From CAXXFQ01 sp963674475 (GTDB taxonomy: Bacteria; Planctomycetota; Planctomycetia; Pirellulales; Thermoguttaceae): 64,000 nucleotides of DNA. The notes under the pieces are model-generated. The model was not told the DNA's origin and did not search any database. It saw nothing but the letters and a program-made list of their open reading frames with translations. Position 1 is the stretch's first letter, and each line of letters begins with the position of its first letter. Location of the stretch: contig CAXXFQ010000019.1 in NCBI GenBank assembly GCA_963674475.2, positions 124,001 to 188,000 of the forward strand, written 5' to 3'. Position numbers and translations under genes: made by a program. Positions 8,655-17,723 of this stretch are shown one piece after another.

Positions 8655-10304
8655 ATGTCGAAATTCAATCTGTTTGATCTTGTCGGCTCGTCGTCGATTC
8701 GCCCGAGCACGGGAAATGTGGGAGCTTCGAACGAGAAATCGGGTGATCTTCTCTCCCAAGAAGGGCGTTCTTTCGACTCGATGTTGAAAGAGGCGCGTCA
8801 AAAAAGGTCCGATTTTCACGACGACGCGAAAAACACGCGCGAATCGGGCTCGTCTCGAAAAGAAGACGATAGCTCGACTCGTTCGTCGGAAAAACCCGAC
8901 CGCGATTCGATGAGAGCGCGCTCGGATGATTCGAGGAAAGCCGATTCTCCGTCGGATTCGGACGATTCTCGGGTCGAGACGAAATCGACTGAAAACGAGA
9001 CTCCGACGGCGGATGACACGGATCGTGACTCCGCCGATCTTCAAGACAAGACTTTTGAGACGGAGGAACCGTCTTCGGAAGACGAAGCGGACGTTCTTGT
9101 TGCCGATGTGGAGCAATTGGTTTTGACGGAAACGCAGGGCGAAGTCGAGATTTCGGATGAAGTGACGGAAACGGTTCTTTCGGCGGCGTCGATGGAGTCG
9201 GAGACCGGCGACGGACAGACCGATGGGCAATCGCTCGAGGCGATGGTTCCGGTCGAAGGGGCCGTCGTCGAGGAAACGCTTTCCGGCGAGGGGACGGTTC
9301 CTTCTGAATCGAAGCCGCAGGAAGCGAAAACAGCCGAAACGGTCGAGGAGACAGTCGAGCCCGGTTTGGCCGAACCGACCGAAGCAGTGTCGAGCGACGT
9401 TTTGGAGGTCGCGGACGAATCAACCGATCCGAACGGGGCAGGCGAGGCTGAGGTGACGACAGGAACGGGGCCGGGGGTTGCCGCGAGCGAATCGACGTCC
9501 GAAGAGGAGAACGGTCAAGGTGATTCCGGACCCGAGTCGGGCGAGGTAGTGGCCAACGAAAAAACGAATGACGAGGATGCCGATTCCTCATCGGACGACG
9601 GGCAATCGTCCGGTCAACAGCAGGAGACCGAGCCGGTCGAGCAGGTAAAAGCCAGCGCGGCGTCGACTTCCGTTTCGACCGAAGCGGCGACGCCCACGCC
9701 CGACATGCAAGCTGCCGCTGAGGTGACGGCGACAGCGCCGATTGTCGAGCCGTCATCGCCGACTAATGTGACGACAGCCGAGACGGGCGTTTCTTCCACG
9801 GCAAGGACCGACGGCACGGCTGCCTCGGCCGGTGCGAACCAAGATTCGGCGGTCGATACGGCCGACCGGGCTCGGTTCGTCGAGCGAGTGGCCCGCGCGT
9901 TTCAGTCGACCGGCGGAAACCAGACGGTTCGAATGCGGTTGCATCCGGAAGAACTCGGTTCTCTCCGGCTGCAAGTGACGATGCGTGGCGACGGGATGCA
10001 CGCTCGGATCGAAGCGGAAAGCGCCGAAGCGCGGAATATTCTGATGGATCAACTGCCCGCGTTGCGTGAGCGGTTGGCCCAGCAGGAGATTCGTTTGGTC
10101 CGACTGGACATCGATTATTCGCCCGGCGGTTTTGACGGCCAGAATTCGCAGGAGGCGAACGATTCGTCTTCTTGGAACCAAAGACGCGATAACCAGCACA
10201 CCTTCGGGCGCGAGCAGGCGTCGACCGAATCGCAAAGGGAGTCGGTGTCCCGATCGGCGCCGAGAGAGTCCGGGGCCGGTTCGCAGATCGATTTGATTAT
10301 TTAG
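8655..10304 (+). CDS. fliK: flagellar hook-length control protein FliK
   Basis: FliK, the secreted ruler that sets hook length; 549 residues. Only the C-terminal region (about 395-490) is conserved, with the Flg_hook signature RMRLHPEELGSLRLQVTMRG and the following helical ALRERLAQQEIRLVRLDI. Everything before it is a long low-complexity region rich in Ser, Asp, Glu, Thr and Val, as expected for the stretched ruler part. The acidic N-terminal 100 residues are unusually Ser/Asp rich. It lies between the MotE-like gene and flgD. Confidence 0.9.
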   Translation: MSKFNLFDLVGSSSIRPSTGNVGASNEKSGDLLSQEGRSFDSMLKEARQKRSDFHDDAKNTRESGSSRKEDDSSTRSSEKPDRDSMRARSDDSRKADSPSDSDDSRVETKSTENETPTADDTDRDSADLQDKTFETEEPSSEDEADVLVADVEQLVLTETQGEVEISDEVTETVLSAASMESETGDGQTDGQSLEAMVPVEGAVVEETLSGEGTVPSESKPQEAKTAETVEETVEPGLAEPTEAVSSDVLEVADESTDPNGAGEAEVTTGTGPGVAASESTSEEENGQGDSGPESGEVVANEKTNDEDADSSSDDGQSSGQQQETEPVEQVKASAASTSVSTEAATPTPDMQAAAEVTATAPIVEPSSPTNVTTAETGVSSTARTDGTAASAGANQDSAVDTADRARFVERVARAFQSTGGNQTVRMRLHPEELGSLRLQVTMRGDGMHARIEAESAEARNILMDQLPALRERLAQQEIRLVRLDIDYSPGGFDGQNSQEANDSSSWNQRRDNQHTFGREQASTESQRESVSRSAPRESGAGSQIDLII

Positions 10305-10366
10305 CGTATCGAAAACAGATAGGGCCAACGTCGCCAACGTAAAAATCATACGGCGCGAGGAAAATC

Positions 10367-11419
10367 ATGAGCGTTACATCGACTTCCAATCCGATTTCCA
10401 GCTATCCGACGCAGCAGAATTCGACCGAAATGGTGGCGGAAGGGTACGACGCCTATTCCGAAATGGGACTGGGTGACTTCATCGATCTTTTGGTCACTCA
10501 AATGCAAAACCAGGACCCGATGGACCCGATGGACAACAACGAGCTGATGTCCCAGGTCAGCACGATGAACGAGATCGCGGCGAACGATAAGCTGTCGACG
10601 TCGCTCGATTCGCTCATGCTGAGTGAAAACTTGGCGTCCGGCTCGCGGATGATCAATCAGACCGTTCGAGCGCTGGATGACGAGGGAAATAAATTCACCG
10701 GTCAGGTCGAGCGGGTTTCGGTCGAAGACGGATCCACCAAACTGCATTGCGTCGAAGTGGTTCCCGAGCGGGTCGATGAAATCAGCGGCCGGACGATCCC
10801 CGAATCTCGCATTGAGCATGCGGTTTCGATCGAAAACGTGTATGAGCTGATTCCGGAAGGGGCGGAAACCGGCCTCAGTGCGACCGAATCGGCCCAACAG
10901 CTTTCGGTCGCTTCCTCGTTGATCGGTCAGGCAGTGCTTGGTATCGACGATCTATCGACCGGCAGTGAGGAGACGGTGGTCGGCAACGTGGTCAAGGTCA
11001 CGATGGAAGACGGGGAACCGGTTCTCGAGGTGGCGCCGACCAACGCCGATTCCGAGGAGGCGGAAAATTATAAGGTCCGTCTGAGCCAGGTTTCGCAAGT
11101 CTTCCCGGAAGAGGTGGTCGAAACGAACGAGCCGTTGATCGATAAACTGACCCGGGCGGCCGCCTTGGTCGATCAGCCGGTGGTCGGTTATGTCGATACG
11201 AAAGACAATGTGATCGGCGGTTACGTGGGGCAGGTTTTCGTTGACGAAGACAATAAGGTCAAACTGTATCTGACCACGGGCGAGACGCTCGATTACGATA
11301 ATATGACCAACGTCTTTGGCACGATTCCCGAAGACACGGAAGGGGACTCGTCGACTGACGGCTCCGAAGACTCCACGCAACAGACCGGAGCCACTGGCGA
11401 CACGGATTCGGCTGCGTAA
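10367..11419 (+). CDS. flgD: flagellar hook capping protein FlgD with triple repeat
   Basis: FlgD, the cap for hook assembly; 350 residues, clearly longer than the common 220-260. Residues 25-75 carry the family signature (LGDFIDLLVTQMQNQDPMDP, then NNELMSQVSTMNEI). The rest appears to be three tandem copies of a module of about 75 residues, each opening with a Leu/Ile-x-x-x-V motif and then a G-x-V-x-x-V strand pair: near 90 (MINQTVRALDDEG), 185 (LIGQAVLGIDDL) and 265 (LVDQPVVGYVDT). The Asp/Ser-rich tail is probably disordered. Confidence 0.9.
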   Translation: MSVTSTSNPISSYPTQQNSTEMVAEGYDAYSEMGLGDFIDLLVTQMQNQDPMDPMDNNELMSQVSTMNEIAANDKLSTSLDSLMLSENLASGSRMINQTVRALDDEGNKFTGQVERVSVEDGSTKLHCVEVVPERVDEISGRTIPESRIEHAVSIENVYELIPEGAETGLSATESAQQLSVASSLIGQAVLGIDDLSTGSEETVVGNVVKVTMEDGEPVLEVAPTNADSEEAENYKVRLSQVSQVFPEEVVETNEPLIDKLTRAAALVDQPVVGYVDTKDNVIGGYVGQVFVDEDNKVKLYLTTGETLDYDNMTNVFGTIPEDTEGDSSTDGSEDSTQQTGATGDTDSAA

Positions 11420-11472
11420 GTAAAAAACGACGAATTGAAAAATTAAACTTGAAGCAATAATAGGAAAATATC

Positions 11473-14043
11473 ATGGGTCTAGCATCTGCACTCACGACGT
11501 CGCTGACCGGAATGACCGCGGCGGAAACGACGATCGATGTAGTTGGTAACAACTTGGCCAACGCCAACACGGTGGGCTTCAAGGCTTCGGACGCCAATTT
11601 TGCCACCCAGTTTTTGCAAACGATCTCTCTGGGGGCCAAGCCGTCGGCAAACAACGGGGGAACCGACCCCAAGCAGATCGGCCTCGGGACCTTGGTCGCG
11701 GAGATCAGCCCGGACTTCAATCAAGGGACGATCAGCGCCAGTTCGAATACGCTCGATATGGCGATTCAAGGGGAAGGTTTTTTCATTGTTCAGGGCTACG
11801 GTGGCGAGCAGTTGTACACGAGAAACGGGATCTTCTCGCTCAACGGCCAATCCCAACTCGTGACCATGACCGGTCACTTTTTGATGGGCTACGGCATCGA
11901 CGAGAATTACAACGTCGATACCTCCTCGGGCTTGATGCCGTTGGAAATTCCGATCGGAAGCAAGGAGGTGGCCGAAGCGACCCAAAACGTTGCGTTGGAA
12001 GGGTCGTTGCCGCCGACCGACGATGTGGCGACGGCCGGTCAGATCATCATGACGGAGACCCTGGGCAACGCCGCGTTTTCGCAACCGGCCAACCAGGGCG
12101 GGACGGCTCCGGAAGTCTGCATTTGCGAGGCTCCCGTGCTGCCGGGAATCCCGGCGACGTTGGAAGCGCCGGGGGCGGGGACCGGTTTGACCGCCGGGAC
12201 GACCTATAGCTATCAATGGGTTTTCGCGGATGGGACTCCCACGGGGAACCTCGTCTACGGGAGTGAGTCGGGCCCGTCGAATGTGATTGAGATGACGCCG
12301 ACAGTCGCGGACCCGACGGTTCGTCTAAATCTTCCAGATTTCAATCGTGATTTGTATACCAATCCGAATGCGGAACTGCGGCTGTATCGGTCGGATTCGG
12401 GGGGCGATTTTGAACTCCTCGAAACCTTTGCGGCGTACAATCCGGATGGGACCGATGCAGTTTTGCCGGCAACTTATGATGACGAAGAGCCGTTGGGAAC
12501 CGACCCGACTCGAACGCTCGATCAGACCGAAAATCTTCAGGGGAGTTACACCTATTACACCTGCTTCAAGCGGTTGGACAACATCAGTCGCCCTTCGGTC
12601 AAAATTGAACAAGGGTTGAGTGTCGACGGGCGAATCCATCTTTACAATCTGCCGATTCCCGAGGACGTAGGACCTGATCCCGACTATTGGATCACCAATG
12701 AGGCGACCGGGGAGTACGAGATGTTGATCTATCGGAATACGGTCGGAAATCCGGACGACTACTATCTGCTCGACACCATCACGGCCTCACGGGATAATCC
12801 GCCGACCTTTACCGATAATACGTCAGATAACGATCTGAAGTATCCTGATCCGATCAACCCGACAACCGAAAATGAGAATGTGCTCGATTTTATCGGGCCG
12901 AAGGCGACTGACGCGACCGCCTTGGTCGACCTGATCACGCGAGACGGTTTGAGCACGAACTACAAGTCGGTTTTCGAAGAAGGAACCCTTGATTTTACGG
13001 GGGAAAAGGGCGGTCGGACCCTTTCGACCAAGGAGTTCACCATTGAGGACGACACCGATGTCAGCGAACTTTTGGGTTTCATGAAGAATTCGCTCGGGAT
13101 TGTCTCTCCGCCGGGACCCGATCCGTTGCATCCCATTACCAAGAATGAAGGAAAAGAACCTTCGTGCAACGCCGGTTGTACCATCGAAGACGGCCAAATC
13201 AAAGTGGTCAGCAACAATGGTATTGACGAAGCGGTCGATCTTTCCCTGACCTCGTTCCAACTCAAAGCGACAGGGAGCGATTCCGTCCAAAGCGTCGACT
13301 TGAGTTTTGGCGTCGACACCGAAGCCAATGGTACCAGTTCCTCGACCGACTTTATCGTGTACGACAGTCTTGGCACGCCGCTTAAGGTTCGTCTCTCGTT
13401 TGTCCTGGAAGGGTGCGACGAGTTCCACACCACGTATCGTTGGTACGCCGACAGCGCCGACAACGCTTCGAGTGACGGAGTGAGTGGGCTCAACTGCGGA
13501 ACCGGGCTGATTCAATTCGATGGCGAGGGAAACTATGTCCGAGCGTATGGATCGGATGTCGTGATTTACCGCGACAACACGGCCGCCACCAGCCCGTTGC
13601 AGTTCGACCTGGATTTCGGTCAGATTTCCGGGTTGGCCAACTCGAACGCGAATGTGGCCGTCAGCGGACAAGACGGTTCGGCGCCGGGGACGCTCAATAG
13701 CTTCATCATCGGTGAAGACGGGACCATTCGGGGTATTTTCAGCAACGGCGTGACCCGCGATTTGGGCCTTTTGCAACTGGCCCGTTTCAAAAACCCGCAA
13801 GGGCTCGAGAACAAGGGCCAGAACCTTTGGGCGCCGAGCGTCAACTCGGGCGATCCGATTCCCGGAAATCCGACCCAACAGGGGCTCGGGAAAGTCGTTT
13901 CCGGGGCGGTTGAACTGTCCAACACCGATATGAGCCGAAACCTGGTTGACTTGATCTTGGCTTCGACCATGTATCGAGGCAACGCACGCGTCATCACGAC
14001 CTCCCAAGAGTTGCTCGATGAACTCTTGGCGTTGAACCGGTAA
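11473..14043 (+). CDS. flgE: flagellar hook protein FlgE (large, with inserted domain)
   Basis: FlgE, the hook subunit; 856 residues, about twice the enteric size. The N-terminus (MGLASALTTSLTGMTAAETT, then NNLANANTVGFKAS) and the C-terminus (VELSNTDMSRNLVDLILAST) are the conserved coiled-coil ends. The extra length lies in a central insertion (about residues 215-470) with fibronectin-like beta strands (LTAGTTYSYQWVFAD; PSNVIEMTP). The protein carries several cysteines (CIC near 217, CNAGC near 560), unusual for a hook protein. It follows flgD and precedes flbD. Confidence 0.93.
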   Translation: MGLASALTTSLTGMTAAETTIDVVGNNLANANTVGFKASDANFATQFLQTISLGAKPSANNGGTDPKQIGLGTLVAEISPDFNQGTISASSNTLDMAIQGEGFFIVQGYGGEQLYTRNGIFSLNGQSQLVTMTGHFLMGYGIDENYNVDTSSGLMPLEIPIGSKEVAEATQNVALEGSLPPTDDVATAGQIIMTETLGNAAFSQPANQGGTAPEVCICEAPVLPGIPATLEAPGAGTGLTAGTTYSYQWVFADGTPTGNLVYGSESGPSNVIEMTPTVADPTVRLNLPDFNRDLYTNPNAELRLYRSDSGGDFELLETFAAYNPDGTDAVLPATYDDEEPLGTDPTRTLDQTENLQGSYTYYTCFKRLDNISRPSVKIEQGLSVDGRIHLYNLPIPEDVGPDPDYWITNEATGEYEMLIYRNTVGNPDDYYLLDTITASRDNPPTFTDNTSDNDLKYPDPINPTTENENVLDFIGPKATDATALVDLITRDGLSTNYKSVFEEGTLDFTGEKGGRTLSTKEFTIEDDTDVSELLGFMKNSLGIVSPPGPDPLHPITKNEGKEPSCNAGCTIEDGQIKVVSNNGIDEAVDLSLTSFQLKATGSDSVQSVDLSFGVDTEANGTSSSTDFIVYDSLGTPLKVRLSFVLEGCDEFHTTYRWYADSADNASSDGVSGLNCGTGLIQFDGEGNYVRAYGSDVVIYRDNTAATSPLQFDLDFGQISGLANSNANVAVSGQDGSAPGTLNSFIIGEDGTIRGIFSNGVTRDLGLLQLARFKNPQGLENKGQNLWAPSVNSGDPIPGNPTQQGLGKVVSGAVELSNTDMSRNLVDLILASTMYRGNARVITTSQELLDELLALNR

Positions 14044-14118
14044 AAAATTTGGCTGAAAAGGAGTCGGCGGGGCTAGGTCCGCGTATCTGTCACGATCGAT
14101 TCGATAGGAATTATCGTC

Positions 14119-14352
14119 ATGATTAAATTGACACGTCTAGATCGTCAGCCGTTTGTGCTTAACGCTGATTTGATTCGGTACGTCGAGGCGTTGCCCGACA
14201 CGTTTATCACGCTCAATAATGGGGAGCGGATCGTCGTGACCGAATCGGTGGACGAAGTCATCCGTCGAACGGTCGCGTATCAACAGGCGAAACATCTAAT
14301 GCCCGCGTTGGGGTATTCGTCCGCGGAACACCGAGCGGCTGCGGAAAGTTAG
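14119..14352 (+). CDS. flbD: flagellar FlbD-family protein
   Basis: A 77-residue FlbD/SwrD-family protein. It opens MIKLTRLDRQPFVLNADLIR and continues with EALPDTFITLNNGERIVVTE, which matches the small flagellar protein found between flgE and motA/fliL in spirochaetes and Firmicutes. This family is different from the sigma-54 regulator also called FlbD in Caulobacter. In Bacillus the homologue SwrD raises motor torque; the role here is inferred. Its location between flgE and motA agrees. Confidence 0.85.
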   Translation: MIKLTRLDRQPFVLNADLIRYVEALPDTFITLNNGERIVVTESVDEVIRRTVAYQQAKHLMPALGYSSAEHRAAAES

Positions 14353-14493
14353 CCTCAAATCGCCTTGGACCATGAAAAAAGGGCCGCCGGGGGGAATTTT
14401 ATAACCTAATCTTCATTTGAGACCTCGTTAAAACGGAGGTGATTCGGGAAATATTGGACCCCCTTTCGAAGCGGAATCGAACCGCCTTCTATC

Positions 14494-15270
14494 ATGGATA
14501 TCGCAACATTAGTCGGGCTTATTTTGGGATCCGGGTTGATCGCCATGTCGATCCTGATTTCCGACGGGGCCACGTTTACGGCGTTTATCGACGTTCCTTC
14601 CATTTTGGTCGTCATCGGAGGGGCGATTGCCGCGGTCATGATCTCTTTCCCCTTAAATAGTTTTTTAAAGACGTTTTCGGTTCTCAAAAATGTCTTTTTC
14701 AATCGACAAGAGGATATTCCGAAGCTGATCCAGTTGTTGGTTTCTTTGGCCGAAACGGCGCGTCGCGACGGGCTGTTAGCTTTGGAAAACCGGATCGACG
14801 AAATCGAGCATCCTTTCCTGATCATGGGGATTCAGATGGCGGTCGACGGTAGTCAGCCGGAGGTCATCGAAGGGATCATGCGTACCGAAATGGACGCGGT
14901 CGAAGAGCGTCACCGAAACGGCAAGCAGGTTGTCGACCAGTTGGGCCGTTTTGCTCCGGCTTTCGGGATGATCGGGACGCTGATGGGACTGGTTATCATG
15001 TTGGGGGATATGAGCCCCGACACGATCGGTGCGGGAATGGCCGTCGCGCTGTTGACGACGCTTTACGGTGCGATCGTTTCGAATTTATTCTGTCTGCCAT
15101 TCGCCGAGAAACTCGGTTTCCTCGGACGGCACGAGATGCTCGTGATGGAGATTATGATCCGAGGGATTTTGGGAATTCAATCGGGAAACAATCCTCGTGT
15201 GATCGAACAAAAACTCAATACGTTCATTCCTCCGAGTCAGCGAAACTCCGACGGGGCCGAGGCGGCATAG
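14494..15270 (+). CDS. motA: flagellar stator protein MotA
   Basis: MotA, the proton or sodium channel subunit of the stator; 258 residues. Four membrane segments are visible near residues 4-24, 34-54, 152-172 and 182-202. The cytoplasmic loop between the second and third contains the family sequence RDGLLALENRIDEIEHPFL, and the third segment opens with FGMIGTLMGLVIML. The operon order flbD-motA-motB-fliL is spirochaete-like. The ion used cannot be told from the sequence by eye. Confidence 0.95.
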   Translation: MDIATLVGLILGSGLIAMSILISDGATFTAFIDVPSILVVIGGAIAAVMISFPLNSFLKTFSVLKNVFFNRQEDIPKLIQLLVSLAETARRDGLLALENRIDEIEHPFLIMGIQMAVDGSQPEVIEGIMRTEMDAVEERHRNGKQVVDQLGRFAPAFGMIGTLMGLVIMLGDMSPDTIGAGMAVALLTTLYGAIVSNLFCLPFAEKLGFLGRHEMLVMEIMIRGILGIQSGNNPRVIEQKLNTFIPPSQRNSDGAEAA

Positions 15271-15308
15271 TCGGGGCTGCGGTATTTGATTAACGAGACG
15301 AACTCCTC

Positions 15309-16049
15309 ATGAGCAACGGAAAATCTCAAACTCAGGATGACTCCGGCGGCGTCCCCGAATGGGTCGTCACGTTTGGCGATATGATGTCGTTGCTTTTGAC
15401 GTTCTTCATCATGCTCTTCTCGATGAGCGAGATCAAAGAGAATGAACGTTTTCAGGCGACGGTCGAGTCACTTCGAAAAACGTTCGGATATGAAGCGTCG
15501 TTGGCGTCGATTCTTCCGGGCGATTTTTCGTCGCAAAATTCCGACTTCCAAACGGTCTCCAGCTTGGCTCGTACGAAACGGGATAATTTGATGAGCGGCA
15601 AGGCTCGAGAGGACGCGCCCGTGGGCGATGCCGAGCGTGTGACCTCGTTGCGGCAAAAGAGTGATCCGTTGGTGGCCGGAATGGTCCCTTTTGAAGAAGG
15701 AAACGATCGGCTGACGGAGAAAGATGAAACTATCCTCAATGAGATCTACGGGCGGATTGCGGGGATCCCACAGCGAATCGAGATCGTCGGGCATACGACC
15801 AACCACCCTTTGCCCGCCGGCGCACCCATCGGCGATCATTGGGACTTGGCCTATACGCGAGCGCGCAAGGTCAAAGATTATCTCGTGAAGCGCGGGATCA
15901 AATCAAAACGGATTCGAATCGCCGTCGCTGCCGGGAATGAATTGAAATATCGGGGCATCGATCCGATCGAGCAGAAAAAGAACCCACGAGTCGAAATTAA
16001 ACTCCTGAGTGAAACGATAAAAAACGCTAGTCCTAAAGAGGGGGGCTAA
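15309..16049 (+). CDS. motB: flagellar stator protein MotB
   Basis: MotB, the peptidoglycan-anchored stator partner of MotA; 246 residues. The single membrane segment is at about residues 18-42, with the conserved ion-binding Asp24 in GDMMSLLLTFFIML. After a plug/linker region comes an OmpA-like peptidoglycan-binding domain (about 140-235: RIEIVGHTTN, then WDLAYTRARKVKDYLVKRG). Ends two bases before fliL starts, so translational coupling is likely. Confidence 0.95.
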   Translation: MSNGKSQTQDDSGGVPEWVVTFGDMMSLLLTFFIMLFSMSEIKENERFQATVESLRKTFGYEASLASILPGDFSSQNSDFQTVSSLARTKRDNLMSGKAREDAPVGDAERVTSLRQKSDPLVAGMVPFEEGNDRLTEKDETILNEIYGRIAGIPQRIEIVGHTTNHPLPAGAPIGDHWDLAYTRARKVKDYLVKRGIKSKRIRIAVAAGNELKYRGIDPIEQKKNPRVEIKLLSETIKNASPKEGG

Positions 16050-16051
16050 TC

Positions 16052-16636
16052 ATGGCTGACGCTGACGCGAATCAAGATTTAGCCCAGGAAGAGGAAGTCC
16101 AAGACGAGCAAGAGCAGTCGAAGGAGGGGAAACCCTCGTTTTTGGCTCGCTTCAAAATGGTTTTAATTATCGGTCTTGTCGTGATCGCCGAGTGTGCGAC
16201 GGCCTACGTTTTACTGCCCGGTCCGGTCAGCGCCGACGGCGACGTCCCCACCGGAGAAGCGGCGATTTTGGAGACGCAGAACCAAAGCGGCGAGGCGACG
16301 GACGAAGAAGCGGTTCCCAAGATCGAAGTCGATATGGGCAAATTTTCGATTACCAATTATCATCCCGATTCGTCCACCACGGTACGGATTAACTTCCACC
16401 TCTATGGGGTGGTGCGTGAAGAGGACATGGAGCTGTTTTCGCCCCTTTTTGAGACCAATGAGGCCCGTTCTCGTGAGTTGGTGAACGAAATTTTCCGGGC
16501 TGCCGGTGCTTTTGAGCTGACTGATCCCGGTTTGGGGTTGCTTAAAAAGCGAATTTTAGAGAAAACTAATCGCCTTCTTGGCAAACCGATACTTCAGGAA
16601 TCGGTCATTGCCGACTATTCCTATCTCGAAAAGTAA
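16052..16636 (+). CDS. fliL: flagellar basal body-associated protein FliL
   Basis: FliL, a stator-associated membrane protein; 194 residues. It has an acidic, Gln/Glu-rich cytoplasmic N-terminus (1-28), a membrane segment at about 32-55 (MVLIIGLVVIAECATAYVLL), an acidic linker, and a periplasmic SPFH-like FliL domain (about 95-190; FSITNYHPDSSTTVRINFHL). The motif NRLLGKPILQESVIADYSYL ends the domain. The gene starts two bases after motB stops and lies only 34 bases before fliN; fliM, which normally sits in between, is absent here. Confidence 0.88.
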   Translation: MADADANQDLAQEEEVQDEQEQSKEGKPSFLARFKMVLIIGLVVIAECATAYVLLPGPVSADGDVPTGEAAILETQNQSGEATDEEAVPKIEVDMGKFSITNYHPDSSTTVRINFHLYGVVREEDMELFSPLFETNEARSRELVNEIFRAAGAFELTDPGLGLLKKRILEKTNRLLGKPILQESVIADYSYLEK

Positions 16637-16670
16637 ATAATGGTTTTTTCATCCAAAGGAACGGATTCCA

Positions 16671-17432
16671 ATGGCAGACGACGGATTAACCAATCAGGAT
16701 GAAATCGAAAAGCTGCTGGCCGGGGTCGGAGGGAAATCGGATTCCGACGCACCGAACCAGTCCGCCCAGACTCCTCCCCAAGGGGGAACGGGGGTCGACC
16801 AGAGTGAAATCGATGCGTTGCTGAGTCAAGCGGCCGGCCCCAAAGCGGGGACTCCTGGTCCTTCTGCGGCGGCGAAGAATCCCGCACCCAAATCAAAGGG
16901 AGAGACCTTGGGGCAACAAGATATTGACGCCCTGTTGAAGCAGACCGGACCGTCTCCCGGCCCCGTTGCGGGAGCGAGTGCCCCGGCCAATCCAAATGTC
17001 GAAGCCGGTTCGGCTGCTCCCAAGAAGAATTCGGAGCAAATGGCTCAGGAAGATGTCGAGTATCTGCTCTCTCAGGCTCAGGACGCGCTTGATTCGATCG
17101 AAAGCGAAGATCTTGGGGAAGTGCCGCCGGGCGTGGCCGAGTTCCAGCTGGAGCGATTTGCCGGAGCGGCCGCCTCGTCGGAAGTGGCGACTCTCGATTT
17201 GTTGCGTGACGTCGATCTCGATCTGAAGATCGAGCTGGGGCGAACCCATATGTATCTCGAAGACGTCTTGAAGCTCAAAAAGGGGTCCGTGGTCCCCTTG
17301 GATAAACTGGCCGGCGACCCGGTCGATATCTTCGTCAACGGACGTTTGGTTGCGCGTGGCGAGGTGCTCGTGCTCAATGACAATTTCTGCGTCCGCGTCA
17401 CCGAACTGGTCGCCGGGTCGGATGTGGCGTAA
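16671..17432 (+). CDS. fliN: flagellar motor switch protein FliN with four FliM-type N-terminal motifs
   Basis: FliN, a C-ring subunit; 253 residues against about 100-140 for ordinary FliN. The C-terminal SpoA domain is at about 170-250 ([20 protein letters not shown], then [20 protein letters not shown]). The first 135 residues are a Pro/Ala/Gly-rich linker carrying four copies of a short helix motif: QDEIEKLL (9-16), QSEIDALL (44-51), QQDIDALL (82-89) and QEDVEYLL (126-133). These resemble the LSQDEIDALL peptide of FliM and FliY, which binds phosphorylated CheY. No CheC-like middle domain is seen, so it is not a full FliY. The gene ends the operon. Confidence 0.9.
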   Translation: MADDGLTNQDEIEKLLAGVGGKSDSDAPNQSAQTPPQGGTGVDQSEIDALLSQAAGPKAGTPGPSAAAKNPAPKSKGETLGQQDIDALLKQTGPSPGPVAGASAPANPNVEAGSAAPKKNSEQMAQEDVEYLLSQAQDALDSIESEDLGEVPPGVAEFQLERFAGAAASSEVATLDLLRDVDLDLKIELGRTHMYLEDVLKLKKGSVVPLDKLAGDPVDIFVNGRLVARGEVLVLNDNFCVRVTELVAGSDVA

Positions 17433-17464
17433 GTTCGTCGCGTCCGTTTCATGAAACTTTTTCA

Positions 17465-17500
17465 AAAGCCTGTAGTGTCACTGCGGGCTTTTTTCTTTTC
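17465..17500 (+). terminator. intrinsic terminator of the flagellar operon
   Basis: An 11-bp stem AAAGCCTGTAG / CTGCGGGCTTT (two G-U pairs) with a five-base loop, followed by a run of T with one C. It lies 32 bases after the fliN stop and should end the flagellar transcript. Confidence 0.85.
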
Positions 17501-17723
17501 TTGGGTCCTCGACTGACTCCGCGGCGGGTTTTTTTCTTTCGGGAAGGCACGTTACGAGCGTGTGCCTTTGGTTCAAAAAAGGAAGAAGGGTAAGGGCATT
17601 TTTCCTCGTTTTTTTCGGCGCAATCGTGATAGGTGTATATTTGAGAAAACCAGGAGGGAGAGGGCTTGTTTCTCCTTTTTCGTCGGCGATCTTTTTTCTC
17701 ATACGCTTTTCGCGGAGTCCATT

